Source: Chitinophaga nivalis (lineage in GTDB: Bacteria; Bacteroidota; Bacteroidia; Chitinophagales; Chitinophagaceae). Taken from it: a DNA stretch of 64,000 nucleotides. The notes beneath the pieces were generated by a model. That model was not told the origin of the DNA and made no database searches. It saw only the letters and a program-made list of their open reading frames with translations. Shown in pieces: positions 30,514 to 39,874 of this stretch; positions within the stretch are counted from its first letter, which is position 1, and each line of letters starts with the position of its first letter. The stretch spans positions 4,762,087-4,826,086 of the forward strand of contig NZ_JAPDNR010000001.1 of the NCBI RefSeq assembly GCF_025989125.1, in the 5' to 3' direction. A program made the position numbers and the translations under genes.

Positions 30514-31716
30514 ATGAAGCCAAATGAAATACAAGCCACGATCTACAAAGATATGGTGGCCATGTTGCAACAAAAAAGTTATGGCCAGGAATATGCCGAC
30601 AGCCTGTTTAAAGGCCCCTGGGGCGCTTTGTTTTACCTCTTCTACTATGAGCAATATGTGGACGACACCGAAAATCATGCGGCAACATTCATGGAAAAAC
30701 TCTACGAAGAGCTGGATACAGAAAAAAATTATGCCTATTCCTACTGTACCGGTCTTACCGGCCCGTTCTGGCTGTTGCACCACCTGAACAAACACGAGTT
30801 TGTTGATATCGATATGGATTATCTGATCCCCGATTTTATTACCGCTGCCATCCTCGACAGCGAAGCCCATATCTATAGTAAAAACTTTGACTTCCTGCAT
30901 GGCAGCGCCGGCATATGCAATCTACTGGTTGCCTACGCCGACCGTCCGGAAGTACGCACGCATCTTGAAAAGTTTGTTGCCGGTTTGATGGATATCAGTG
31001 TGATGACAGAAAAGGGCAGGAGCCTGCCGGTATTTTTTATGATGGAAGTAAAGGCAGATACAGGAGTGGACTCTTTCAGTCTCGCACATGGTAGTTGTTC
31101 GCTGTTGATCCTGTTGCTGAAAATACATCAGGCAGGTATTGCCACTGATACCTGCCGGCAGTTGGTTTATGAAAGCATTCCGTTTATCATGAACCATAAA
31201 AATGAAGTGAAAGAAGATGGCACTACAGCATTGTATCCCGGTATCCTCGACGGGGAATCTGACTACAGCCGGCTTTCCTGGTGCTATGGCGACTTCAACG
31301 TAGCGCTGGCATTATGGTATTGCGGGAAATATTTCCAGGAAGAAAAATGGAAACAGGAAGCCCTGGATATTATGCATTACAGCATTAAAAGAGATACCGA
31401 TACAACAGCGGGTATTGTAGATACCTGCCTGTGTCACGGCTCGGGTGGGATCGCCGCCTTTTACAGAAAGTTCTGGTATGAAACCAACGATATCGCATTT
31501 TATCACAGTGCCGAACATTGGCATAACATTACTTTGGATAAACTCGTTTTTTCAGAAGAGGCCAATGTACACGGTGTACGCGCCTGGCAAGGAAAAGATA
31601 AGCAATGGGAATACTGCTGGGATCTGCTGGATGGCAGTTGCGGCGTAGGACTGGCGCTGTTGTCACATGACCAACAGGAGCCACTGCCCTGGGATGAATT
31701 TCTCCTGCTTTCCTGA
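30514..31716 (+). CDS. lanC: LanC-like lanthipeptide cyclase
   Basis: 400 aa. Zinc-ligand motifs of LanC are present: Cys in 'SWCYGDFNVAL', and Cys-His in 'DTCLCHGSGGIAAFY'. The Gly-rich barrel repeats 'DFLHGSAGICNLL' and 'SLAHGSCSLLILL' are also visible. It closes Cys thiols onto dehydroalanine/dehydrobutyrine to form (methyl)lanthionine rings, in the cytoplasm with LanB. First of four biosynthesis/export genes. The length is normal for the family. Confidence 0.92.
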   Translation: MKPNEIQATIYKDMVAMLQQKSYGQEYADSLFKGPWGALFYLFYYEQYVDDTENHAATFMEKLYEELDTEKNYAYSYCTGLTGPFWLLHHLNKHEFVDIDMDYLIPDFITAAILDSEAHIYSKNFDFLHGSAGICNLLVAYADRPEVRTHLEKFVAGLMDISVMTEKGRSLPVFFMMEVKADTGVDSFSLAHGSCSLLILLLKIHQAGIATDTCRQLVYESIPFIMNHKNEVKEDGTTALYPGILDGESDYSRLSWCYGDFNVALALWYCGKYFQEEKWKQEALDIMHYSIKRDTDTTAGIVDTCLCHGSGGIAAFYRKFWYETNDIAFYHSAEHWHNITLDKLVFSEEANVHGVRAWQGKDKQWEYCWDLLDGSCGVGLALLSHDQQEPLPWDEFLLLS

Positions 31717-31821
31717 CGCAGTTTTTAACACAAGAAAATTTATTACCTCCATTATAGCAGGAACGCTGTATTACTGCAAATCCCTTAATACAGCCAGTTA
31801 CCAACATAAAAGTAGTATCAC

Positions 31822-34800
31822 ATGGCATTGTCACATACAGGATTTTTTTTATTAAGAACGCCGCTTTATCCAATAGGTAAATACAAAGAAGTGGTACAGG
31901 CAGGTTTGCGGGATTTAATTGCACAGAATCCTTTGTTTTCCTATGCCCTTTACATCGGTTCCAAAGACCTGGTCAATGAACTGGATCGTTTTATCAACGA
32001 GCCTGCAGAGTTCAATGAGAAAAAGATTGCGAAGCTTAGAAAATCATTATATAAATATTGGGTACGGGCCTGTACCCGTAGCACCCCTTATGGTTTGTTT
32101 GCCGGTTGTACCCTGGGCACAATCGGAGCAGAAACAGCCCTGGTACTGAAAGACCAGCAACAGGCCCGGCAGCAGGTGCGGTTGGATATGGACTATTACA
32201 CCCGCATCTGTAACCATATCCGGGAACTGCCTGCCGTCAACAGCGAACTCAAATACTATATCAATAACAGCCTGTATAAAATCGGTGATAAATACCGCTA
32301 TGCAGAATATATCATCAATAATAACCGCCGTAAGTACCTGCTGACTTCCATTGCAGATTCGGTATTTATTGAAAAGATTATCCGGTGTACCGCAGATGGA
32401 CTTACCATGGACGCTATTGTACGGCTTATCCTGGAAGAAGATGATACCATCAGCGAGGAAGAAGCCACTGCTTTCACCGGAGAGCTGGTAGCTGCCCAGA
32501 TCCTGATTCCCGAAACAGAACCGAAAATTACCGGTGAAGATAACCTGGGGTTCCTGATCAACCGGCTCACTTCCATTGCCGAAGCAACGGCGCTGCGGGA
32601 TGAACTGATCGGATTGGCAAGCTTGTTTGAAAAACAAGACTTTGAACTGAGCCGCTTGTCGGAGATACATGCCCGCTGTGAAGCGGCTTTCCCGCTTACA
32701 CTGCCCAAAGACCTGCTGCAGATAGACTTGTTCAAAACAGCGGAGAAATGTACCCTCAGCGAGCCGCTGATGGATACGATTGTGACCCAGTTAAACAATC
32801 TGCTGGCCCTGTGTCATGGATACGCTTCGGGCGGCGGGGAACTGAGCAGCTTTGCTACCCGGTTCAGTGAACAATATGAATCGCAGGAGATTCCCCTGAA
32901 TATGGCACTCGACGGCGAAACAGGTATTGGATATGGTACCGGTATTGAAAATGCCTTTCATGCGCCTTTCGTGGAAGATGTAGCTACCGGCGGACAACAG
33001 GGGGCCACTACGGTCACCTGGTCGCCTATACAGGCACTGGCGCTCGATAAATATGAACAGTTCCTCCGGGAAAACCTGTCTGTTGTGACCATTTCAGATG
33101 AAGACCTGAAAAAAATCGGCGACGCCAAAACCATTAAATTCACAGAAAGTTGTTACCTGTTCGGACATCTGCTGTCGTCTTCGCCGGAAGCTGCCGCCAC
33201 AGGCGACTTTTACTTTACGATGCAGTCGATGGGAGGCCCTTCTGCGGCGAACCTCCTGGGACGCTTCTGTAGTGGCGATACCGCCCTCGCAGAAAAAGTG
33301 AAAACCATCCTGGAGGAAGAAGCTGCCGCCTACCCGGATGCTATCCTGGCAGAAATTGTACACTTCCCGGAAGCCAGGGCAGGTAACGTATTGATACGCC
33401 CGGCACTGCGGGCCTACGAAATACCTTATGTAGGTGTTTCCGGTACGGATCCGGAGTTCCAGATACCGATATCTGACCTCATGGTATCAGTAAAACAAAA
33501 CGAAATTATCCTGCGCAGCAAACGCCTGAACAAGCGGATTATTCCCCGTTTGAGTTCTGCGCATAACTATAGCTTCAACAGCTTGCCCATCTATAAATTC
33601 CTCTGCGATCTGCAGCATCAGGGGGCTAAAGGCGGTCTTTTCTGGGATTGGGGGGTACTCGGCAACCGGGGCCGTATGCCACGGGTAGTATATAAAAATA
33701 TTGTCCTCAGCCGGGCTTCCTGGAGCTTTGGAAAGGCCGAAATAGAGAAAGCAGGAGATAACCCGGAAAAGCAACGGGAGGCCATAGACGAGTTCCGTAA
33801 GCGGCAACAGCTGCCGGAAAAGGTGGTCATCGCAGAAGCAGATAATGAACTGTTCCTCGATTTAACCCTGCCCGATAGTATCCGCATCCTGATAGACTAT
33901 GTCAATAAATCAGGTTCAGTACAGTTGAAGGAATTTATGTTTGACGAAAAAGAGGGTATTATCCGCGATGAACAGCAACAGGTGTATGCCAATGAAATCC
34001 TGATACCACTCCGTTTTACACCCACCACTACCCGTCAGACTGCTGCGCCGTTCAGGGAAAAAGGTGTATCTTCCGGGCAGCTCATACGTAGCTTTGCCCC
34101 GGGCAGTGAATGGATGTATGTGAAAATATATTGTGGTTATGCGGTAGCAGAAGAATTATTATCCGGTTACTTTGCAGAGAAAATTCCGGCATGGCAGGAA
34201 GAAGGTTTGTTTGAACAGTTTTTCTTTATCCGTTATGCAGACCCGAAACCCCATATCCGGATGAGATTTCTGAATAAAACCCATCACGTCGGTAATGATG
34301 TGATCCTGCGCCGCCTGTATGAAGACCTGCATCAATACCTGCTGAACGGCCAGGTGAAGAAAATACAGTGCGATACCTACGACCGGGAAATTGAACGCTA
34401 CGGAGCTACCACCATGGAGATGAGTGAAACGGTTTTTTATGCAGACAGTCTCGCAGTGCTGGAAATCTTAAGTATGCTGGAAGGTGCGGAAGGAGAAATG
34501 TATCGCTGGAAGATCGCTATGCGCGGAGTAGATATGTTACTGGATGATTTTAACCTGCCCCTGCAGCAGAAAAAACAAGTACTATCGGACCTGCAGAAAG
34601 GATATACCGAAGAATTCGGCGGACCAAAATTATTACATAAACAGTTAAACGATAAATACAGAAAGCACCAGAAAGAGATTGCTTCCTTTATGAACCCGGA
34701 AGACGACGAAACCAATGAAATAGCAGAAGTGATCAACCTTTACCGGCAACGTAGCGACATGACCAGCGAGGCTATTGCGGCTATCCGGGAAGCCATGCGT

Positions 34801-34968
34801 GCGGAAGAGGAAGGTGGCTATAAATTATCCAGCCTGATCATGAGTTACATCCACATGTTCCTCAACAGGATTTTTGTAGCCAAACAACGCAAGCATGAAC
34901 TGGTGTTGTATCATTTCCTGGAGAAATTTTATTTATCACAAATTGCCCTGGTAGAATTAGCAAAATAA
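31822..34968 (+). CDS. lanB: LanB-type lanthipeptide dehydratase, full length
   Basis: 1048 aa. The N-terminal ~750 residues form the glutamylation domain, with the conserved 'YWVRACTRSTPYGLFAGCTL' at ~75-95 and 'VLIRPALRAYEIPYVG'. The C-terminal ~280 residues are the glutamate-elimination (SpaB_C/thiopeptide-type) domain: 'WMYVKIYCGYAVAEELLSGY', 'FFFIRYADPKPHIRMRF', 'CDTYDREIERYG'. It should use glutamyl-tRNA to activate and eliminate Ser/Thr in precursor cores. Both domains are in one chain, unlike the split LanB I recall for pinensin of Chitinophaga pinensis. The stop overlaps the ATG of lanT (TAATG). Confidence 0.94.
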   Translation: MALSHTGFFLLRTPLYPIGKYKEVVQAGLRDLIAQNPLFSYALYIGSKDLVNELDRFINEPAEFNEKKIAKLRKSLYKYWVRACTRSTPYGLFAGCTLGTIGAETALVLKDQQQARQQVRLDMDYYTRICNHIRELPAVNSELKYYINNSLYKIGDKYRYAEYIINNNRRKYLLTSIADSVFIEKIIRCTADGLTMDAIVRLILEEDDTISEEEATAFTGELVAAQILIPETEPKITGEDNLGFLINRLTSIAEATALRDELIGLASLFEKQDFELSRLSEIHARCEAAFPLTLPKDLLQIDLFKTAEKCTLSEPLMDTIVTQLNNLLALCHGYASGGGELSSFATRFSEQYESQEIPLNMALDGETGIGYGTGIENAFHAPFVEDVATGGQQGATTVTWSPIQALALDKYEQFLRENLSVVTISDEDLKKIGDAKTIKFTESCYLFGHLLSSSPEAAATGDFYFTMQSMGGPSAANLLGRFCSGDTALAEKVKTILEEEAAAYPDAILAEIVHFPEARAGNVLIRPALRAYEIPYVGVSGTDPEFQIPISDLMVSVKQNEIILRSKRLNKRIIPRLSSAHNYSFNSLPIYKFLCDLQHQGAKGGLFWDWGVLGNRGRMPRVVYKNIVLSRASWSFGKAEIEKAGDNPEKQREAIDEFRKRQQLPEKVVIAEADNELFLDLTLPDSIRILIDYVNKSGSVQLKEFMFDEKEGIIRDEQQQVYANEILIPLRFTPTTTRQTAAPFREKGVSSGQLIRSFAPGSEWMYVKIYCGYAVAEELLSGYFAEKIPAWQEEGLFEQFFFIRYADPKPHIRMRFLNKTHHVGNDVILRRLYEDLHQYLLNGQVKKIQCDTYDREIERYGATTMEMSETVFYADSLAVLEILSMLEGAEGEMYRWKIAMRGVDMLLDDFNLPLQQKKQVLSDLQKGYTEEFGGPKLLHKQLNDKYRKHQKEIASFMNPEDDETNEIAEVINLYRQRSDMTSEAIAAIREAMRAEEEGGYKLSSLIMSYIHMFLNRIFVAKQRKHELVLYHFLEKFYLSQIALVELAK

Positions 34969-37163
34969 TGGGATTTCCTTTTTACAGACAACTGGATACG
35001 ATGGATTGCGGCCCCACCTGCCTGCGTATGGTGGCTAAGCACTATGGACGAAGCTATTCCCTGGAATACCTGAGAGCATCCTCCTTTATTACCCGCGAAG
35101 GCGTAAGCCTGCTGGGTATCGGCGAAGCCGCTGAAAAAATCGGCTTCCGTACACATGCCGTGAAAACCACTTTTGATCAGCTGGATGAACATATTCCGTT
35201 ACCCTGCATCCTGCACTGGAATCAAAATCACTTTGTTGTACTGCCGCCACAGAATTATAACCAGCATAAGAAAAATGAAAAGATACTGGTAGCTGATCCC
35301 GGGCATGGTTTGGTGAAGATGGATAAAGAGACGTTTCTGGCCAGCTGGCTAGGACCCAGCAAACAGGGCGTGGTATTGATACTGGAGCCTACAGAAGCTT
35401 TTTATCAGCAGAAAGAGGAACAACAGGAGAAGAAAGGATTCCGTTTTCTTTTCAGCTACCTGCGTCCTTACCGGAAATACGTGTTGCAGCTGTTCCTGAG
35501 TGTACTGATTGCGAGCATGCTGTCGCTGGTAACGCCTTTTCTCACCCAAAGCCTGGTGGATTATGGAATCAATCACCAGAACCTCGGTTTTGTATACCTG
35601 GTACTGATTTCCCAGCTGGTATTATTTGCGGGCAGCACGGCTATTGAAATGATCCGCAGCTGGATATTGTTGCATATGAACAGCCGGATTAATATCAATA
35701 TTATTTCCGACTTCCTGATCAAACTGATGAAACTACCGATCCGGTTCTTTGATACCAAAATGATCGGGGATATTCATCAGCGCATCGGAGATCATAGCCG
35801 TATCCAAAGCTTCCTGACGGGTACTACGCTGTCTACTTTGTTTTCATTTGTAAACCTCTTTGTATTTGCCGTAGTACTGGCCATTTATAGTGTGAAGATA
35901 CTGCTGGTGTTTGTATGCCTCAGCGCTGCCGCCATTGGCTGGATTTTCTTTTTCCTGCGTCGCCGGAAAGAGCTGGACTATAAACGTTTTCAGCGCATGA
36001 GTGACAATGAAAATGTACTCTTTGAGCTGATTACAGGCATGCAGGAAATCAAACTCAATAACTGTGAAACCACTAAAAGATGGGAGTGGGAACAGGTACA
36101 GGCCCGTTTGTATAAAATCAGTGTAAAAGGTCTGGCATTAGGACAATACCAACAGGTGGGATCCGTATTCTTTAACCAGCTGAAAAATATCCTGGTGTCG
36201 TTTATCAGTGCCCGCGAAGTAATGAATGGTAACATGACCCTCGGGATGATGTTGTCTGTTAGTTATATCATCGGACAGATGAACAGCCCGTTGGATCAGT
36301 TGCTGGGCTTTATACAGGCGGCACAGGATGCCCGTATCAGTCTGGACAGGCTGGGAGAGATCCACAACCGCGAAGAAGAAGAATCTGCCGATCACATTGC
36401 CATTTCTCCCCTGGATAAAAAAGGCGGGGATATTCAGTTGCAGCAGGTTTCTTTTCAATATGCCGGACCGCATTCGCCTTTTGTACTGAAAGACCTGAAC
36501 CTGGTAGTGCCGGAAGGCAAGGTGACGGCTATTGTAGGTACCAGTGGCAGTGGTAAAACTACCCTGATGAAACTGTTGTTACAGTTTTATGAACCAACAG
36601 ACGGGAAGGTATTGGTGGGCAATAAAGACCTCCGCCAGGTTTCACCAAAGTGGTGGAGAAACCAGTGTGGCAGCGTGATGCAGGACGGATTTATTTTTTC
36701 CGGTACCATCGCTAAAAACATTGCTGTCAGTGATGAAAAGGTAGATAACGATAAATTGCTGCATGCAGCGGATGTGGCCAACATCCGGAACTTTATTGAA
36801 GAGTTGCCGCTGGGCTACCAGACTAAAATCGGTAACTCCGGTAATGGTATCAGTGCAGGGCAGAAGCAGCGGATGCAGATTGCCCGGGCAGTCTACAAGA
36901 ATCCGCAGTATCTTTTCTTCGATGAAGCTACCAGCGCCCTGGATGCCAATAATGAAAGGATCATTATGGAAAACCTGGATCGTTTCTTTGAAGGCAGAAC
37001 GGTGGTGGTTATTGCGCATAGACTTAGTACCGTAAAAAATGCAGATCAGATTATAGTACTGGAAAAAGGCGTCATTGTAGAAACGGGTACGCACGCAGAA
37101 CTGACGGCCAGAAAAGGAAATTATTATGAGTTGGTAAAAAACCAGCTGGAACTGGGAAGTTAA
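34968..37163 (+). CDS. lanT: Peptidase C39-ABC transporter for GG-leader peptides
   Basis: 731 aa. Residues 1-135 are a C39 peptidase: Cys in 'QLDTMDCGPTCLRMVAKHYG', His in 'WNQNHFVVL' and Asp in 'LVADPGHG'. Residues ~155-450 hold the six-helix exporter domain, and ~480-725 the ATPase: 'VGTSGSGKTTLM', 'ISAGQKQRMQIARA', 'YLFFDEATSALD', 'IAHRLSTV'. It cleaves leaders after the double-Gly site during export, which fits the GG or AG ends of all precursors here. Translationally coupled to lanB. Confidence 0.94.
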   Translation: MGFPFYRQLDTMDCGPTCLRMVAKHYGRSYSLEYLRASSFITREGVSLLGIGEAAEKIGFRTHAVKTTFDQLDEHIPLPCILHWNQNHFVVLPPQNYNQHKKNEKILVADPGHGLVKMDKETFLASWLGPSKQGVVLILEPTEAFYQQKEEQQEKKGFRFLFSYLRPYRKYVLQLFLSVLIASMLSLVTPFLTQSLVDYGINHQNLGFVYLVLISQLVLFAGSTAIEMIRSWILLHMNSRININIISDFLIKLMKLPIRFFDTKMIGDIHQRIGDHSRIQSFLTGTTLSTLFSFVNLFVFAVVLAIYSVKILLVFVCLSAAAIGWIFFFLRRRKELDYKRFQRMSDNENVLFELITGMQEIKLNNCETTKRWEWEQVQARLYKISVKGLALGQYQQVGSVFFNQLKNILVSFISAREVMNGNMTLGMMLSVSYIIGQMNSPLDQLLGFIQAAQDARISLDRLGEIHNREEEESADHIAISPLDKKGGDIQLQQVSFQYAGPHSPFVLKDLNLVVPEGKVTAIVGTSGSGKTTLMKLLLQFYEPTDGKVLVGNKDLRQVSPKWWRNQCGSVMQDGFIFSGTIAKNIAVSDEKVDNDKLLHAADVANIRNFIEELPLGYQTKIGNSGNGISAGQKQRMQIARAVYKNPQYLFFDEATSALDANNERIIMENLDRFFEGRTVVVIAHRLSTVKNADQIIVLEKGVIVETGTHAELTARKGNYYELVKNQLELGS

Positions 37164-37169
37164 TTGATT

Positions 37170-38522
37170 ATGCCGGTAAACGAAAACATAGCACCCGAAT
37201 TATTGAATAGTACACCTGCTCCCAATGGTGTGCACAAACATCCTACGCTGGAAGAAATGCGTAGTGAAGAGGTACAGGAAATCATGGGTAAAATGCCCTC
37301 CTGGATTATCCGGAGAGGTATTACACTCATCGGCATTATATTGCTCGGAATATTTATCGGGGCGTATTTTTTTAAGTACCCGGAAGTAATCCCGGCAAGG
37401 GTGGTGATTTCTTTTGTCAATCCACCCGTGCGCCTGGTAGCTCGCAGCAGCCTGCCTATCCAGCAGCTGTTTGTAAAGAGTGACGACAAGGTTCCTGCCA
37501 ATAAAGTACTGTGTATCCTGTCTAATGGTGCTAACTATGAGGATGCACAGAATGTGGCGTTGATAGCCCGTCAAATTGATACTGCCGGCAATCTCCGGCA
37601 GCTGATCCCCAACATCAAATTACCTGCCGGTGGGGAACTGGGAGAGATGCAGGCCGATTATGTGGAATTGTACCAGGCCATTCTGAACTATCGTTTTTTC
37701 CTGGGACATAATGCCTATGCCTCCAAGATACAGGCCCTGGCGAAACAATCCGCTTATTACGGGCAGTTGAATCATGAGCTGGGCAATAAAGATAACCTGC
37801 TGAAGGAACAGCTGCGGTTGCAGCATAACCGCTACCAGATGGATTCTACACTGGTGAAGGATCGGGTGATCTCCCGGGTGGAATACGAAGAGTCCCGGAA
37901 GAAAATGCTGGATCAGCAGATCAATACAGAAAGCAACAGGAGCAGTATGATCCAGAATAACCTGCAGCAAACGGAGTACGAGAAAAACATCACGGAAACC
38001 GCTATACAGCAGCAGAGTGAGGAGAATACCCTGCAGCAGAAAATCCGCGATGCTGCCAAACGTTTTGGTGGCCAATACAGCAAATGGGAGCAGAATTATG
38101 TGATCAAAACACCCGTGGCAGGTACCGTTACCCTCTTTAAATTCTGGAAAGAAAACCAGTATGTACAGGCCGGAGAAGGGGTGGCCATGGTAACGCCACC
38201 GGAGCAGGAATACATTGCCCGTGGCGATATTGGTATCAATGGTTCCGGTAAGATTCAGGCTGGTCAGAAGGTATTGATCAAACTAACCGCTTATCCCTTT
38301 GAAGAATACGGGATGCTGAGAGGTAAGGTATCTTCGCGTTCTGCAGTAGCCATGGATAGTGTATTCAATGTAGATATACAACTCGAAAATAACCTCCATA
38401 CCAATGCCGGCAAAGTAATCCCCGCCCAGCCGCAACTGGTGGGTGTAGCCGAAATTCTGACGGAAGATAAGAGTGTACTCCAACGGTTGTTTGAGAAGGT
38501 ATATGGCAAATGGAGACGATAA
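37170..38522 (+). CDS. HlyD-family membrane fusion protein
   Basis: 450 aa from ATG 37170; an in-frame TTG directly behind the lanT stop is a weaker option. One N-terminal membrane helix ('GITLIGIILLGIFIGAYFF'), a lipoyl-like half ('RLVARSSLPIQQLFVKSDDKVPANKVLCIL'), a long alpha-helical hairpin at ~150-290, then 'FGGQYSKWEQNYVIKTPVAGTV' and a beta-barrel part. Adaptor linking the ABC exporter to an outer-membrane channel. The TolC-like channel is not encoded nearby. Last gene of the lanC-B-T unit, 6 bases past lanT. Confidence 0.9.
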   Translation: MPVNENIAPELLNSTPAPNGVHKHPTLEEMRSEEVQEIMGKMPSWIIRRGITLIGIILLGIFIGAYFFKYPEVIPARVVISFVNPPVRLVARSSLPIQQLFVKSDDKVPANKVLCILSNGANYEDAQNVALIARQIDTAGNLRQLIPNIKLPAGGELGEMQADYVELYQAILNYRFFLGHNAYASKIQALAKQSAYYGQLNHELGNKDNLLKEQLRLQHNRYQMDSTLVKDRVISRVEYEESRKKMLDQQINTESNRSSMIQNNLQQTEYEKNITETAIQQQSEENTLQQKIRDAAKRFGGQYSKWEQNYVIKTPVAGTVTLFKFWKENQYVQAGEGVAMVTPPEQEYIARGDIGINGSGKIQAGQKVLIKLTAYPFEEYGMLRGKVSSRSAVAMDSVFNVDIQLENNLHTNAGKVIPAQPQLVGVAEILTEDKSVLQRLFEKVYGKWRR

Positions 38523-38538
38523 CCCCCTGATATTATAT

Positions 38539-38564
38539 CCCATGCAGACATCCGTCTGCATGGG
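38539..38564. terminator. Bidirectional hairpin between convergent units
   Basis: CCCATGCAGAC (38539-38549) and GTCTGCATGGG (38554-38564), an 11-bp perfect stem with a 4-base loop. It lies between the adaptor gene and the convergent minus-strand precursors, and probably ends both transcripts. Confidence 0.75.
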
Positions 38565-38587
38565 ATGTTACCACTTCGTGCCGGTGA

Positions 38588-38770
38588 TTACTGGCATCTG
38601 CAGGTAACCAGGGTAGCCGGACATAAAGGGCTACAGATCATAAGTGTGGGGAGAGCAGCTTCGTTCAGCTCTCCGGCAGGCAATGGTGATTGCTGGCCCG
38701 CACTTAAAGCGGATACGGTAATTTTGCTCAGTGTCAGTTTCTTGGTCGGTGTCAGACTTTTCTTTTTCAT
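38588..38770 (-). CDS. Lanthipeptide precursor 27 (minus-strand family)
   Basis: 60 aa. Leader MKKKSLTPTKKLTLSKITVS ... PLPAG: it has LTP and LTL instead of LFL and ends in AG. Core of 27 residues with 4 Cys: ELNEAALPTLMICSPLCPAT, then LVTCRCQ. The Ser-Pro-Leu-Cys and Thr-x-Val-Thr-Cys-x-Cys pattern is classical for lanthionine rings. Convergent with the export genes. The opposite-strand reading here is only antisense. Confidence 0.85.
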   Translation of the reverse strand: MKKKSLTPTKKLTLSKITVSALSAGQQSPLPAGELNEAALPTLMICSPLCPATLVTCRCQ

Positions 38771-38906
38771 AATTAAATTTTATGGTGTTACATAATGGAA
38801 GCCGGAAGGGCATGGCTATCCTGTGGCCGGTAGCTAACACGCTACAGACCGGATAACAGGCAGTGTAATACTGTTGCTGATAGAATAGATCTGCTGTTAA
38901 AGCAGC

Positions 38907-39086
38907 TCAGCATTTACAGGTCACCAACGTGAATGGACACAAAGGACTACAGATCATGAGGGTGGGGAGAGCAGCCTCGTTCAGCGCTCCTGCATGCAAT
39001 GCTGATTGCTGGTCCACGCTTAAAGCGGATACGGTAATTTTGCTCAGTGTCAGTTTCTTTTTCGGTGTCAGATTTTTCTTTTTCAT
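38907..39086 (-). CDS. Lanthipeptide precursor 28 (minus-strand family)
   Basis: 59 aa from the ATG at 39086. Leader MKKKNLTPKKKLTLSKITVS ... ALHAG; core of 26 residues with 4 Cys: ALNEAALPTLMICSPLCPFT, then LVTCKC. Nearly the same core as precursor 27 with one Phe/Ala change and a Cys end. Confidence 0.84.
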   Translation of the reverse strand: MKKKNLTPKKKLTLSKITVSALSVDQQSALHAGALNEAALPTLMICSPLCPFTLVTCKC

Positions 39087-39206
39087 GATGAAATTTTATG
39101 GTGTTACATAATGGAAACCGGAAGGGCATGGCTGTCCTGCAAACCGGATAACAGGTAGTGTAATATGCATGCTTTGCTAATGGGAAAGATCCATCGTTAA
39201 AGCAGT

Positions 39207-39377
39207 TTAGCACTTACAGGTCACAAAGGTGAATGGACACAAAGGACTCAGAATGGTGAAACTTTTTTCAGTCTGTTCGCCGGCTTGTAAGGATAATTGT
39301 TGACTGTGGGTTAAATCGGCTACAGCAATTCTGTTTAACACCAATTTCTTTTTGGGTGTAAGGTTTCTCTTTTTCAT
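39207..39377 (-). CDS. Lanthipeptide precursor 29 (minus-strand family)
   Basis: 56 aa from the ATG at 39377. Leader MKKRNLTPKKKLVLNRIAVA ... SLQAG; core of 23 residues with 3 Cys: EQTEKSFTILSPLCPFTFVT, then CKC. The first core Cys of 27/28 is absent (ILSPLC). First in the minus-strand reading order, so its upstream region (39378 onward) should carry the promoter. Confidence 0.82.
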   Translation of the reverse strand: MKKRNLTPKKKLVLNRIAVADLTHSQQLSLQAGEQTEKSFTILSPLCPFTFVTCKC

Positions 39378-39799
39378 GGTGAGTGGTTTAATATATTGGA
39401 AGTTATTCGGTGGGGGATACCGGTTACCATGGAATACAGCTGCTGTTTGCAGTAGCTACAGGTGTACACGGTACCGCCGTATAAAGGTTTGCTCCGTTTT
39501 GTGCTGGCTATCAGTCTTCATGACTCCAATAGGCTGAATAGCGTTATGGTTTGTTTATGTAGCAACCATTTTTCAATACTGATGGTAGCTTTTGCATCGT
39601 AGGTTTTTGTGGTGTTTGTAAAATACAGGTTATGCAGCTGTTTTGCAGGTGAACAATGGCGTTGCTTGCCGGAAATTAAAGGTGGCTGAACAGCGTGGCA
39701 GCCAATCGGGTAAACAATTTTTATTAATGGTACTAAGTTAATAATGCCCGGTGCGAAATGAATGCGGGGAAATCATATTAGTAAATCGTTAACTAAAGC
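39378..39799. other. Non-coding region between precursors and pgi
   Basis: About 420 bases. It should hold the promoter of the minus-strand precursor trio, but no clear TAnnTTTG box was found in the minus direction. No frame of interest on either strand. Confidence 0.4.
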
Positions 39800-39848
39800 A
39801 ATAAGCAGGATATTTTTCCGATAGCTATCAGAAAAACACCCTGCTTAT
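39800..39848 (-). terminator. Terminator of pgi
   Basis: AATAAGCAGG (39800-39809) and CCTGCTTATT (39839-39848) pair, with further TTTTTC/GAAAAA pairing inside. It lies 27 bases beyond the pgi stop. Confidence 0.7.
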
Positions 39849-39874
39849 TTTATCTGCTGATGCGGAAGTATTGG

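Larger units (their letters stand above)
38588..39200 (-). repeat. ~317-base tandem repeat carrying precursors 27 and 28
   Basis: Both units share gene sequence and the upstream words GGTGTTACATAATGGA and CCGGAAGGGCATGGCT. Start codons are 316 bases apart. Precursor 29 is a third, older copy. Confidence 0.8.

Noticed and set aside
38565..39111. Plus-strand frames opposite precursors 27 and 28
   Set aside because: The minus strand carries the leader and Cys-rich core; the plus readings lack any leader and are antisense.
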